The notes under the pieces: generated by a model | Told to the model about the DNA's origin: nothing | Databases searched by the model: none | What the model saw: only the letters and a program-made list of their open reading frames with translations | Translations under genes and position numbers: made by a program | Assembly (NCBI GenBank): GCA_020638735.1 | Contig: JACKHZ010000009.1 | Location: 434,001 to 498,000 of the forward strand | Length of the DNA stretch: 64,000 nt | Reading direction: 5' to 3' | From: Planctomycetota bacterium | GTDB taxonomy: Bacteria > Planctomycetota > UBA1135 > UBA2386 | In this document: piece after piece, positions 9,003-16,334 of the stretch | Layout: the number at the start of each line of letters is the position of its first letter | Position numbering within the stretch: position 1 is the first letter of the stretch

Positions 9003-9350
9003 ATGGCCAAGAAGATCGACTGGTACTACCACCGCAAGGGCTGAACGAGCTGCAAGCGCTCCGACGCGTTCCTCGGGGACGCCGGAGCCACCGTCCGTGA
9101 GACGGTGGATGCACAGAAGCAGCGGTTCGCGCCCGCGGACCTCGAACAGCTGTTCGCCGACGCGGCCAAGGTCGTCGTCGCCAGGGGCAAGAAGGTGCTG
9201 ACGTTCACCCCCGGCGCCGCCGACTTCGACCGCACGGCGTTCGAGACGGCGGTGATCGGACCGTCCGGCAACCTGCGCGCGCCGACCGCGCGCGTCGGCA
9301 AGACCTGGTACGTCGGCTTCAGCGACGAGGCCTACGCGCCGCTCGCCTAG
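9003..9350 (+). CDS. ArsC/thioredoxin-like selenoprotein with UxxC active site (TGA at 9042-9044 read as Sec)
   Basis: From the ATG at 9003 the frame reads MAKKIDWYYHRKG, then an in-frame TGA, then TSCKRSDAFLGDAG and on without interruption to a TAG at 9348-9350: 115 residues with Sec14. The family, small ArsC/Spx-like thioredoxin folds, normally has CxxC at this point (YHRxGCTTC), so TGA replaces the first active-site cysteine and Cys17 is the resolving residue. The coding character continues past the TGA (RETVDAQKQRF, VVVARGKKVLTF, PSGNLRAPTARVGKTWYVGF). A two-part hairpin 14 nt after the TGA fits a bacterial SECIS (listed separately). Likely a cytoplasmic redox or peroxide-handling protein; the substrate is unknown. 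No selA, selB, selC or selD is in the window. A frame-bound gene caller would report only the piece from 9105. Its stop overlaps that of the FecR-like gene in a CTAG. Confidence 0.82.
9058..9088 (+). promoter_or_regulatory. SECIS-like hairpin for Sec insertion
   Basis: GCTCCG (9058-9063) pairs with CGGAGC (9083-9088). After an unpaired AC, GCGTTCC (9066-9072) pairs with GGGACGC (9076-9082), leaving a TCG apical loop at 9073-9075. The stem starts 14 nt after the TGA and the apical loop, containing a G, is about 29 nt downstream. This agrees with the known bacterial SECIS layout: a coding-region stem-loop just 3' of UGA, with its loop roughly 16-37 nt away. One stem pair is a G-T wobble. Confidence 0.75.
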
Positions 9351-10345
9351 CGCGCGCGCCACACGCCGCCGCGCAGCAGCGGCAACCACTCGTCGGCGCG
9401 GTAGACCCGCTCGAGCACGGCGCTGCCGTCGGGCGCGCCGGCGAGCCGATACAGCGCTTCGGTGACGATCTTGCGCACGAAGGCGTCGTCGTCGAGCAGC
9501 AGGTGCCACAGCGGCAACGCGTCGTGCGGCGCGCGCGACAGCATCGCCAGCTTCTGGGCGAGCTTGCGCCGCTCTTCGGCGCTGCTGCCGCCGCGCACCG
9601 ACTTGTCGTAGAGCCGAACCAGCTGCCGCACATCACCCGAGGCGTCGGCGAACAGCGGAGTCCCGACGAAGCCGTCGACGACGCGCGCGCCGGCGCCCGC
9701 CGGCACCCATGCTTCGCGCGAACCGACGGCGACCGACACGGCGCCCTCCTGCACCGTCACGGCGACCTCTCCGACGCGCTCGACGTCCACCTCGAAGCGA
9801 CAGCCTCGGTCGACGATGTCCACCGCCGCGCGTTCGCCGTTCGCCGACCCGATCGGCACCTCGACGACGAAGAACCCTGCGACGACGGCCGGCGGCTCGG
9901 CGATGTCTGCCTGCAGGCGGCCGCGGCGCAGACGCAACCGCAGCTCGTCGTCGCGCCAGTGCACGAGCTCGAGCTCGCCGCCGACGGACAGCGTGACCGT
10001 CGCCAGTTCCCCCATCGCGAGGTGCAGCGCCTGCTGCCCGGCGACGAAGTGGCGGCCGGCGTCACCGGGCCGCAGCTCGCTGCCACGCCACCAGGCCGCG
10101 GCCCCCCACGCCAGCAGCAGCGCCGCAGCCGCAGCCGCAGCTGCGAACCAACGCCACGGCCGCGCGCCGCTCGCGCGCGCCGTCAACACGTGCTCGGGCG
10201 CCGACGAGCCGGACCAGCGCAGCGGCGCCAGCGCGCGCTCGAGCGCGGCGACGTCGGGCTCGACCGGCGCGGTGGTGTCCCACAGGTAGTCGGGGTCCCA
10301 CAGGTAGTCGGTGTCCCACAGGGAGTCGGCGTCGCGCTCGTTCAT
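9347..10345 (-). CDS. FecR-domain anti-sigma factor-like membrane protein
   Basis: Predicted 332 residues. A cytoplasmic N-terminal part (residues 1-65) precedes one membrane segment (WFAAAAAAAALLLAWGAAAWW, about 69-89) and a periplasmic FecR domain (HFVAGQQALHLAMGELATVTLSVGGELELVH, then RRGRLQADI, GCRFEVDV, VTVQEGAVSVAVG). The last 100 residues are helical, with HEAT-like character. Such proteins hold or relay signals to an ECF sigma factor. The gene start overlaps the stop of the sigma gene by 4 nt (ATGA), so translation is coupled. The N-terminus contains a six-residue repeat (SLWDTD, YLWDPD, YLWDTT; residues 8-25) encoded by an 18-bp tandem repeat. No TonB receptor is nearby, so the classic FecA-type input is not evident. 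Confidence 0.82.
   Translation of the reverse strand: MNERDADSLWDTDYLWDPDYLWDTTAPVEPDVAALERALAPLRWSGSSAPEHVLTARASGARPWRWFAAAAAAAALLLAWGAAAWWRGSELRPGDAGRHFVAGQQALHLAMGELATVTLSVGGELELVHWRDDELRLRLRRGRLQADIAEPPAVVAGFFVVEVPIGSANGERAAVDIVDRGCRFEVDVERVGEVAVTVQEGAVSVAVGSREAWVPAGAGARVVDGFVGTPLFADASGDVRQLVRLYDKSVRGGSSAEERRKLAQKLAMLSRAPHDALPLWHLLLDDDAFVRKIVTEALYRLAGAPDGSAVLERVYRADEWLPLLRGGVWRAR
10271..10324 (-). repeat. 18-bp tandem repeat, three copies, in the anti-sigma N-terminus
   Basis: Three successive 18-bp units encode S/Y-L-W-D-T/P-D/T at the start of the FecR-like gene. On the plus strand they read as repeats of the type GTCCCACAGGTAGTCGG. The unit length keeps the reading frame, so copy-number change would vary the length of the cytoplasmic segment. 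Confidence 0.7.
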
Positions 10346-10938
10346 CGCCGCTCCTCCACGGCGTCGCCGAGCGCCGCGCGCAGCTGCGCCATGCCGCGCG
10401 TCAGGTTGACCCGCACCGAGCCGTGCGTCATGCCGGTGCGCTCGGCGATCTCGGCGCCCGACAGCCCGGCGACCAGCCGCAGCGTCAGCGTCTCGCGGTA
10501 GGCCTCCGGCAGCGCCGCGATCGCCGCCAACACCCGCGCAGCCAGCTCGCGCCCGGCAGCCCGTTCATCCGGCGCCGCCGCCGGGTCGACCGGGTCGCCC
10601 TGCCGTGCATCGAACGGCGCGGCCAAGGGCGCCCGCTGCCGCCGGCGCAGCACGTCGCGCGCGGCGTTGCGCGCTGCGGTGGCGACGAAGCCCGGGAAGG
10701 CGTCGGCATCACGCAGACGGGGCAGCGAGGCGAACACGGAGCAGAACACGTCGTGGGTCACGTCTTCGGCGACTTGCCGGCCGACGAGGGCCAGCACGAT
10801 GCCGTGCACGACCGGCGCGAACGTCTCGTACAGCGCCGCGCGCGCGGCGCGGTCGCCGCCTGCCGCCGGGCCGACCTGCGCGCGCCATGCGCTGCGGTCG
10901 GTCGCCGGTCGAGGATTGCCGCCGGTCGGATCGGCCAT
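10342..10938 (-). CDS. ECF-type RNA polymerase sigma factor
   Basis: Predicted 198 residues from the ATG at 10936-10938 (MADPTGGNPRPATDRSAWRA); the frame is open further upstream but Arg/Ser-rich and unlikely to be coding. Region sigma-2 is visible at about residues 35-95 (APVVHGIVLALVGRQVAEDVTHDVFCSVFASLPRL then AFPGFVATAARNAARDVLRRR). Region sigma-4 is at about 130-190 (ALPEAYRETLTLRLVAGLS then GAEIAERTGMTHGSVRVNLTRGMAQLRAAL), ending in a helix-turn-helix. It overlaps the FecR-like anti-sigma gene by 4 nt, the standard pairing. Target promoters are unknown. Confidence 0.9.
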   Translation of the reverse strand: MADPTGGNPRPATDRSAWRAQVGPAAGGDRAARAALYETFAPVVHGIVLALVGRQVAEDVTHDVFCSVFASLPRLRDADAFPGFVATAARNAARDVLRRRQRAPLAAPFDARQGDPVDPAAAPDERAAGRELAARVLAAIAALPEAYRETLTLRLVAGLSGAEIAERTGMTHGSVRVNLTRGMAQLRAALGDAVEERR

Positions 10939-11080
10939 GCACACGAGGAAGGACGGAGCTCCCCCGACAGTGTTAGCAGAACGCGATCGTCGGGACCCGT
11001 CGCGAACGCGCGGGTGCTGCCTACCCGTCGCGCGGCGCCAGGCACGGTGGCCCTTCTGGACTGCTGCGCAGCTCAGTCGG

Positions 11081-11536
11081 TCACGCTGGCGACTCGAGCT
11101 GCAGCGGCGGCGCCGACGGCACCAGGAAGAAGCGGCCGACGTCCACCTCGAAACGGCTGCCGTCGTCGCGTTCGAAGGTGTAGCTGCCCTCCATCGTGCC
11201 CCACTGCGTGCGCAGCGGACAGTAGCTGACGTAGCTGTAGCTCTCACCGATGCCGAGGTGCGGGAACTCGCCGACGACGCCGCGGCCGCGCACGTCCTCA
11301 CGCCGCCCATCACCGTCGACGATGATCCAGTGCCGCGACAGCAGCCGCGCGGCGCCGTCGTGGTCACCGCCACCGACATTGGTCATCGTGATCTTGTAGC
11401 GGAACACGAAGCTCTGCCGCTCCGCGTGGCCGCCGACCAGGAAGTCCTGCGGCAGCGCCTCCTGCGGCAGGAACTCGGCCGCCGCGTAGACGCGGATGCC
11501 GTTCGTGGTCGTGTCGGAGTGCGGCGATTGGGGCAT
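11081..11536 (-). CDS. apaG: ApaG family protein
   Basis: Predicted 151 residues starting MPQSPHSDTTTNGIRVYAA at 11536; the start is chosen by family length. The fibronectin-III-like ApaG fold is recognisable from FVFRYKITMTNVG, LLSRHWIIVDGDG, REDVRGRGVVGEFPHLGIGE and YVSYCPLRTQWGTMEGSYTF. ApaG is linked in enterobacteria to cobalt/magnesium homeostasis and occurs near ApaH; its biochemical role here is unknown. It is followed, same strand, by the ECF sigma gene after 142 bp. Cytoplasmic; no signal peptide. Confidence 0.9.
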   Translation of the reverse strand: MPQSPHSDTTTNGIRVYAAAEFLPQEALPQDFLVGGHAERQSFVFRYKITMTNVGGGDHDGAARLLSRHWIIVDGDGRREDVRGRGVVGEFPHLGIGESYSYVSYCPLRTQWGTMEGSYTFERDDGSRFEVDVGRFFLVPSAPPLQLESPA

Positions 11537-11606
11537 GGCGGACAGAAGGGGTCGAGCGCCAGGATAGACCGGGCGGTGGGAAATGCGAGGCCCGCAGGCG
11601 TCGCCG

Positions 11607-11984
11607 CTAGTGACCGTGCGGGTCCTTGCCCTGGTGGAACTCGAGCTTGGTATCCGCCGCGCCGAGTTCGAGGTGGCCGTCGGCGAGCTTGCCGGTCCAC
11701 TTGCCCGGCTTGCCCTTGCCCAGCAGCTCCGCATCGACGCTCACGGCGCCGGTCGCCGCGTCGAAGGTGTAGGTGCCATGGATGTGCTCGTGGCTGTCGT
11801 TCGCGTCGGGCGCCGTGTGCACCTGCAATCGCGTACCGCCCTCCTTGGTCTCGAAGCTGAGCGACATGCCGGGCTTGTGGTCCGGGGTCTCCTGCGACCA
11901 GCTGCCGGCGAGCGGGTGGCTGTCACCGCAGGCGGCGAGGGAGAGCGAGGCGAACAGGGTCAGGGCGCGGAGCTTCATGGTCAT
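11607..11984 (-). CDS. small lipoprotein of unknown function
   Basis: Predicted 125 residues (MTMKLRALTLFASLSLAACG) with a clear lipobox LAAC, so it should be lipid-anchored after signal peptidase II cleavage. The mature part (SHPLAGSWSQETPDHKPGMSLSF, VHTAPDANDSHEHIHGTYTF, GKWTGKLADGHLELG) looks like a lipocalin-like beta-barrel of the GSW type and is rich in His near its C-terminus (HQGKDPHGH) and in the HEHIHG segment, so metal binding is conceivable. A second ATG six bases later (MKLRAL) is an alternative start. Function not recognised. Confidence 0.8.
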   Translation of the reverse strand: MTMKLRALTLFASLSLAACGDSHPLAGSWSQETPDHKPGMSLSFETKEGGTRLQVHTAPDANDSHEHIHGTYTFDAATGAVSVDAELLGKGKPGKWTGKLADGHLELGAADTKLEFHQGKDPHGH

Positions 11985-12167
11985 TCTCGTCGGACCATCA
12001 TCGCCAGCCCCGCGCGCGGGTCCAGCCCGCGGCGACAGCCCGGGGCGGGATTCCCGAGCCGGACGAGCGCCTGCTACCGGGCCGGCCTGAGGCATGCAAG
12101 GCTCCGCCGGCAGCCGAGGTAGGTCAGACCATTCAGCGTCGACCGGGGAATTGCCGATGCCGATGCC

Positions 12168-12836
12168 ATGTCGACCCGGACGACGCTGACGCCGTGGATC
12201 CTCGCCGCCTGGTTCGGGCTGGCGGGCGCTGGCGCGTGGCAGCTGGTCGAACACGCGACCGCGGCCGGCACGGTCGGCGCGGTGCCACAGCAGCTCACCC
12301 GCGACCAGGTCGCGGCGCTGCGCTGGCAGGGCAACCGCCCGCTGCTGGTGGTCGCCGCGCACCCGCAGTGCCCGTGCCTGCCCAGCACCCTCGACGGCCT
12401 CGCCCGCGTGCTGACCGAGCACCCGGAGGTCGAGCTGCGCGTGCTGGTCTACACGCCGAGCAAGCGGCCGCCGTCGTGGGACGAGGCGCAGAGCCGCACG
12501 CTGTGTGACGGCCTGCCGGACGGCGCCGTGGTGCGCGACCGCGACGGCCAGCTGGCCGCGTCGCTCGGCGCCGAGACCTCCGGCCACGTCAGTCTCTATG
12601 CCCCGGTCGGCGCGCTCGCGTTCGCCGGCGGCATCACCCAGGGCCGCGGCCACACCGGCGCCAACCAGGCCGAACGCGCGCTGCTGCGCGCGCTCGACGC
12701 CGCCTCGCCGCGCCGCGGGACCTCCAGCTCCGAGCAACCCGAGACCACCACCTCCGGCCCCGCGGTGCAGACCGCGGTGTTCGGCTGTCCGCTGACCGAC
12801 GCACCATCGACCTGCAATGAATGCCGCTCTGACTGA
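12168..12836 (+). CDS. RedB-like thioredoxin-fold protein with CPC motif
   Basis: Predicted 222 residues, with an N-terminal membrane segment (PWILAAWFGLAGAGAWQLV, about 9-27). The thioredoxin-like core contains LLVVAAHPQCPCLPSTLDGL, with Cys68 and Cys70 at the usual active-site position, followed by ELRVLVYTPSK, GAVVRDRDGQLAASLGAETSGH and LAFAGGITQGRGHTGAN. The ending TAVFGCPLTDAP is also typical. I recall this pattern from proteins annotated RedB in planctomycetes and myxobacteria; the name is from memory and the function is not established. The last 20 bp overlap the chemoreceptor gene at 12817, so the two are probably translated together. The 183-bp gap upstream is divergent from the lipoprotein gene. 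Confidence 0.7.
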   Translation: MSTRTTLTPWILAAWFGLAGAGAWQLVEHATAAGTVGAVPQQLTRDQVAALRWQGNRPLLVVAAHPQCPCLPSTLDGLARVLTEHPEVELRVLVYTPSKRPPSWDEAQSRTLCDGLPDGAVVRDRDGQLAASLGAETSGHVSLYAPVGALAFAGGITQGRGHTGANQAERALLRALDAASPRRGTSSSEQPETTTSGPAVQTAVFGCPLTDAPSTCNECRSD

Positions 12837-14136
12837 CGATCCTCGCCAACGCCTCGCCACCGACCACCGGGCGTTCTGCGCCCAGGTCGACAACGGCATG
12901 ATGTGGCTGGTGACGATCGAGGCCACGCTGGCGCTGCTGATCGCCTGGCTGTGGACGCCGCTGGCGTGGGCCGGCACCAGCACCGCGCCGCACACCCACC
13001 TGATCGCCGCGGTGCTGATCGGCGGCAGTTCGGCGGCGGCGCTGCACTGGTTGTCGCGCGTGCATCCGGGCGAAGCGCTGACGCGGCACGCCACGGCCGC
13101 GGCGACGATGCTGATGGCGTCGCTGTTCATCCACCTCGCCGGCGGCCGCATCGAGGCGCACTTCTCGGTGTTCGTGACGATGGGCTTCCTGGTCGCCTAC
13201 CGCGACTGGCGCGTGCTGATCACCGCCACCGTTGTCACCGCCGTCGACCACCTGGCGCGCGGCCTGTTGCTGCCCCGCTCGGTGTTCGGCAGCGACGTCG
13301 TCGACCTGCTGCGCGTCGTCGAGCACGCCACCTACGTGGTCGTCGAGGTGGCGGTGCTGGTGGTCGTCTGCCGCATGGCGATGGCCGAGATGCTGCGCAC
13401 GGCGACCGCGCTGATCGCCGGCGAACAGGCCCGCGCCGACGTCGAGCGCGCCCACCAGGACCAGGCGATGCAGGTCGCCGCGGCCCGCGAGGAAGGCATC
13501 CAGCAGGTGCGCGCGATCCTCGACGAGTTCCGCAACGTCGGCGGCTCGATCGACGAGAGCGCGCAGATGGCGCTGCAGCTGCAGACCATCGGCGAGAGCA
13601 ACCGCCAGCACGCGCGCGCCGGCAGCGAGGTGCTGGAGCGCACCGTCAAGCGCTTCGAGGCGCTGGCGTCGTCGGTGCAGCAGACCGGGACCAGCATCCA
13701 GGCGCTGGTCGACACCGGCAGCGAGATCGCCAAGGTCACCGGCTTGATCTCGAGCATCGCCTTCCAGACCAACCTGCTGGCGCTCAACGCGGCGGTCGAG
13801 GCGGCGCGGGCCGGCGAGCACGGCAAGGGCTTCGCCGTGGTCGCCGACGAGGTGCGCTCGCTGTCGGCGCGCACGACGGCGGCGACCCAGCAGATCGAGC
13901 AGTTCGCGCAGCAGGTGCAGCAGCGCGCGGCCGAGTTGGCGACCGTCACCGGCCGGGCCAACGAGGAGGCCAGCCAGGGCATGGCGTTGATCGACGACGC
14001 CGAGGCCTCGATCCAGTCGATCCAGAAGAGCGCCGACGAGCTCGGCGAAGTCGTCTGCGGCTCGCTCGAGGCCAACGCGCGACTGCAGGAGCAGAGCGAG
14101 CGGCTGCAGCGCGACGTGGCCGCGCTGGCGACCTGA
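12817..14136 (+). CDS. methyl-accepting chemotaxis-type signalling protein
   Basis: Predicted 439 residues. Residues about 28-200 hold five or six membrane helices (MMWLVTIEATLALLIAWLW, LIAAVLIGGSSAAALHWL, TMLMASLFIHLAGG, VFVTMGFLVAYRDWRVLITATVV, YVVVEVAVLVVVCRMAM) with no large periplasmic sensor domain, so input is likely sensed in the membrane or by a partner. The cytoplasmic coiled coil ends in the conserved hairpin tip, IAFQTNLLALNAAVEAARAGE then HGKGFAVVADEVRSLS. No HAMP domain is obvious. Its start lies inside the end of the RedB-like gene (20-bp overlap), suggesting a redox-linked input. No CheA, CheW or CheY gene is nearby. Confidence 0.88.
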   Translation: MNAALTDDPRQRLATDHRAFCAQVDNGMMWLVTIEATLALLIAWLWTPLAWAGTSTAPHTHLIAAVLIGGSSAAALHWLSRVHPGEALTRHATAAATMLMASLFIHLAGGRIEAHFSVFVTMGFLVAYRDWRVLITATVVTAVDHLARGLLLPRSVFGSDVVDLLRVVEHATYVVVEVAVLVVVCRMAMAEMLRTATALIAGEQARADVERAHQDQAMQVAAAREEGIQQVRAILDEFRNVGGSIDESAQMALQLQTIGESNRQHARAGSEVLERTVKRFEALASSVQQTGTSIQALVDTGSEIAKVTGLISSIAFQTNLLALNAAVEAARAGEHGKGFAVVADEVRSLSARTTAATQQIEQFAQQVQQRAAELATVTGRANEEASQGMALIDDAEASIQSIQKSADELGEVVCGSLEANARLQEQSERLQRDVAALAT

Positions 14137-14235
14137 AGCCAGGGCACGGCACCCGCAAGGGTCTGCCCGCCGGCCGGATCGGCCCCCGCCGCGCGGCGCG
14201 GGACGGAACAGGACATTCCGGAAACGGGTCGCGGT

Positions 14236-14251
14236 GGAGGATCGTCATCCT
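14236..14251 (+). promoter_or_regulatory. Shine-Dalgarno within a small hairpin
   Basis: GGAGG (14236-14240) overlaps AGGAT (14238-14242), which can pair with ATCCT (14247-14251) across a CGTC loop, just before the ATG at 14257. The hairpin would partly hide the ribosome-binding site. A similar arrangement precedes the gene at 23620. Confidence 0.4.
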
Positions 14252-14256
14252 GGACG

Positions 14257-16329
14257 ATGCCGATCCCACCGATGCGCTCCCTCCCTCCCTGGTGCGACGC
14301 CGCACTCGCAGCGCTCGCCGTCGCCGGCCTCGCCGCCGCGCAGTCCCCGACGTTCTCGACCGCGCTGTTCCCCGGCGACGGCGTGCAGCGATACGAAGGC
14401 GCCGAGTGGCTGTGCGTGCGCGTCGTCGACGTGATGACCGGGGCGCCGCTGCCGGGCGCCGAAGTGGCCCTGGTCGCCGAGTCGGGTCACCCGGTGCGCG
14501 GCGAGTTCTCGGCGCTGCAGCGGGCCACCGCCGACGCCGACGGCTTCGTGCGCCTGCCGAACGGAGCGCCCGCCGACGGCCGCCTGCACGGCTGGATGCT
14601 GGCCCGCGCGCCGGGCCACGGCCAGCGCATGGAGATGGGCTACCTCGGCGACGTCGTCGCGCTGGCGCCGGCGATCGACCTGCCGCTGGAGATCGTCGAC
14701 CGCTTCGAGGAGCCGGTCGCCGACTGCCTGATCGGCATGTGCTGCGGCTGCGGCCACACGCCGGACATCGCCTGGGCCCGCACCGACGCCAAGGGCCAAT
14801 GCACGCTGCGCGGGGTCGACGACCGGCAGGGCATCCGCGACCTCTACCTCGAGCACCCGCGCCTCGGCCTGTTGTACGACGACCGCCAGTGGTTCCCCGG
14901 CGAACCGCCGGTGCACGTCGTCGCCCCCTACGGCAACTGCTCGCAGGGCGTCGTCGTCGACGAGAACGGCAAGCCGGTCGCGGGCGCGTTCGTCGGCTAC
15001 CTCGAGGTGCATCGCGGGCCGTGGACGCGCACCGCCGCCGACGGCTCGTTCCGGCTGTGCGGCACCGACGACGTGCCGACCGTGCTCTACGTCGACGTGC
15101 CGGGCGCCGACGGCGCGCAGCGCCGCATCGAGGTCGCCCTGAACGACCAGGTCCCGCTGCGGCTGCAGCTGCCGCCGGCGCCGCCGCCGGACGTCTCGCG
15201 GCGGCCCGGCTGGATCGAGTTCGTCGAGCTGCAGGAAGGCGAGCGGCCGCGCCGCGACGTGCCGCCCGGCTCGCAGCCGTGGCCGCCGGAGAGCGGGGCC
15301 GTGGCGAACGCCCCGGCGGTGACCGTGCGCACCGTCGACCTGCCGGCGGACGAGCACGTGACGCTGGTGACCGCGACGGCCGAACACGACCTCGACGACT
15401 ACGTGAAGAGCGGCGCGCCGGTGCCGCTGCCGGACGAGCCGTTCGCGTTCGTGCTCGGCTCGGCCTACGGCCCCCACCGCACCTTCCGCTACACGCGGCA
15501 ACAGGCGCTGGCCGAAGGCATCGTGCGGCTGCGCTGGTTCCGCCCGACGCGCATCGAAGGGCGCGTGATCGGCCCGGACGGCGCGCCGCGCGACGTCGAG
15601 CTGAAGCTGCTGACGCCGGCCGAGGCGCTGACGGTGCCCGACCTGCCGGGACGTGACGGCGCGCCGTGCCCCGGCGCGATCGCGCTCGAGACCGACCGCG
15701 AAGGCCTCGCCGTGCTGCAGGTCACCGACGGCATCGGCACCTTGCCGACGCGGCTGCTGACCTTCCTGCTGCCGCCGCGCGGCGACGACGTCGTGGTCGA
15801 CGTCGGCACCGTGGAGCTGTCCGAGCGACCGCAGTTCCTGCTGCGCGACGTCGACGGCGAGGAGCTCGTCGACTGGCAGGTGGCGCTGCTGCGCCGCGGC
15901 TTCGTCGACGCCGAGCAGGTCGGCCACGTGCGGCTGCGCCGCGCCGGCCACACGCCGACGCTCGAGCTGCAACCGGGCGACGTGCTGCACGTCGAGCCGG
16001 TGGAGGAGCAGCCGCAGCTCGAGGACGGCAAGGCGATCTACCGCGTGCCGGCGCGCTTCGCGATCGACGGCGACGGGCCGTGGGACTTCACGTTGCCGGC
16101 CGGCGAGCTGTGGCTGCGCGCGCGCTGCGACGACGCGCCGACCGCGGCGATCGTGCTGTTCGTCGACGACCTGCGCATCGAGTTGAAGGAACCGCTGCTG
16201 CTGCGCGGCCTGACCGTCGGCCGCCACCGCCTGTTCGTCTGCGCCAAGGGCCACCAGACGGCGATCGTCGACGTCGACGTGCCAGCCGTTGGCATGGCCG
16301 AACTCGACCTCGTGCTGCCGCCGCGCTGA
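14257..16329 (+). CDS. secreted protein with carboxypeptidase-regulatory-like domains
   Basis: Predicted 690 residues. The ATG at 14257 (or the one at 14272) leads into a signal peptide (WCDAALAALAVAGLAAAQS). Repeated beta-sandwich modules of the carboxypeptidase-regulatory type are visible: CVRVVDVMTGAPLPGAEVAL with TADADGFVRLP; EIVDRFEEPVADCLIG with TDAKGQCTLRG; GVVVDENGKPVAGAFVGYL with TAADGSFRLCG; and RIEGRVIGPDGAPRDVEL near residue 430. A cluster of cysteines (CLIGMCCGCGH, about 158-168) is unusual. No enzyme domain is seen; such proteins are usually surface or periplasmic scaffold or binding proteins. It converges on the minus-strand gene whose stop lies 5 bp beyond. Confidence 0.75.
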   Translation: MPIPPMRSLPPWCDAALAALAVAGLAAAQSPTFSTALFPGDGVQRYEGAEWLCVRVVDVMTGAPLPGAEVALVAESGHPVRGEFSALQRATADADGFVRLPNGAPADGRLHGWMLARAPGHGQRMEMGYLGDVVALAPAIDLPLEIVDRFEEPVADCLIGMCCGCGHTPDIAWARTDAKGQCTLRGVDDRQGIRDLYLEHPRLGLLYDDRQWFPGEPPVHVVAPYGNCSQGVVVDENGKPVAGAFVGYLEVHRGPWTRTAADGSFRLCGTDDVPTVLYVDVPGADGAQRRIEVALNDQVPLRLQLPPAPPPDVSRRPGWIEFVELQEGERPRRDVPPGSQPWPPESGAVANAPAVTVRTVDLPADEHVTLVTATAEHDLDDYVKSGAPVPLPDEPFAFVLGSAYGPHRTFRYTRQQALAEGIVRLRWFRPTRIEGRVIGPDGAPRDVELKLLTPAEALTVPDLPGRDGAPCPGAIALETDREGLAVLQVTDGIGTLPTRLLTFLLPPRGDDVVVDVGTVELSERPQFLLRDVDGEELVDWQVALLRRGFVDAEQVGHVRLRRAGHTPTLELQPGDVLHVEPVEEQPQLEDGKAIYRVPARFAIDGDGPWDFTLPAGELWLRARCDDAPTAAIVLFVDDLRIELKEPLLLRGLTVGRHRLFVCAKGHQTAIVDVDVPAVGMAELDLVLPPR

Positions 16330-16334
16330 GAGCG

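Noticed and set aside
9105..9350. A stand-alone 81-residue protein starting at the ATG at 9105
   Set aside because: It lacks the first strand and active site of the fold; reading the TGA at 9042 as Sec gives the complete family length from 9003.
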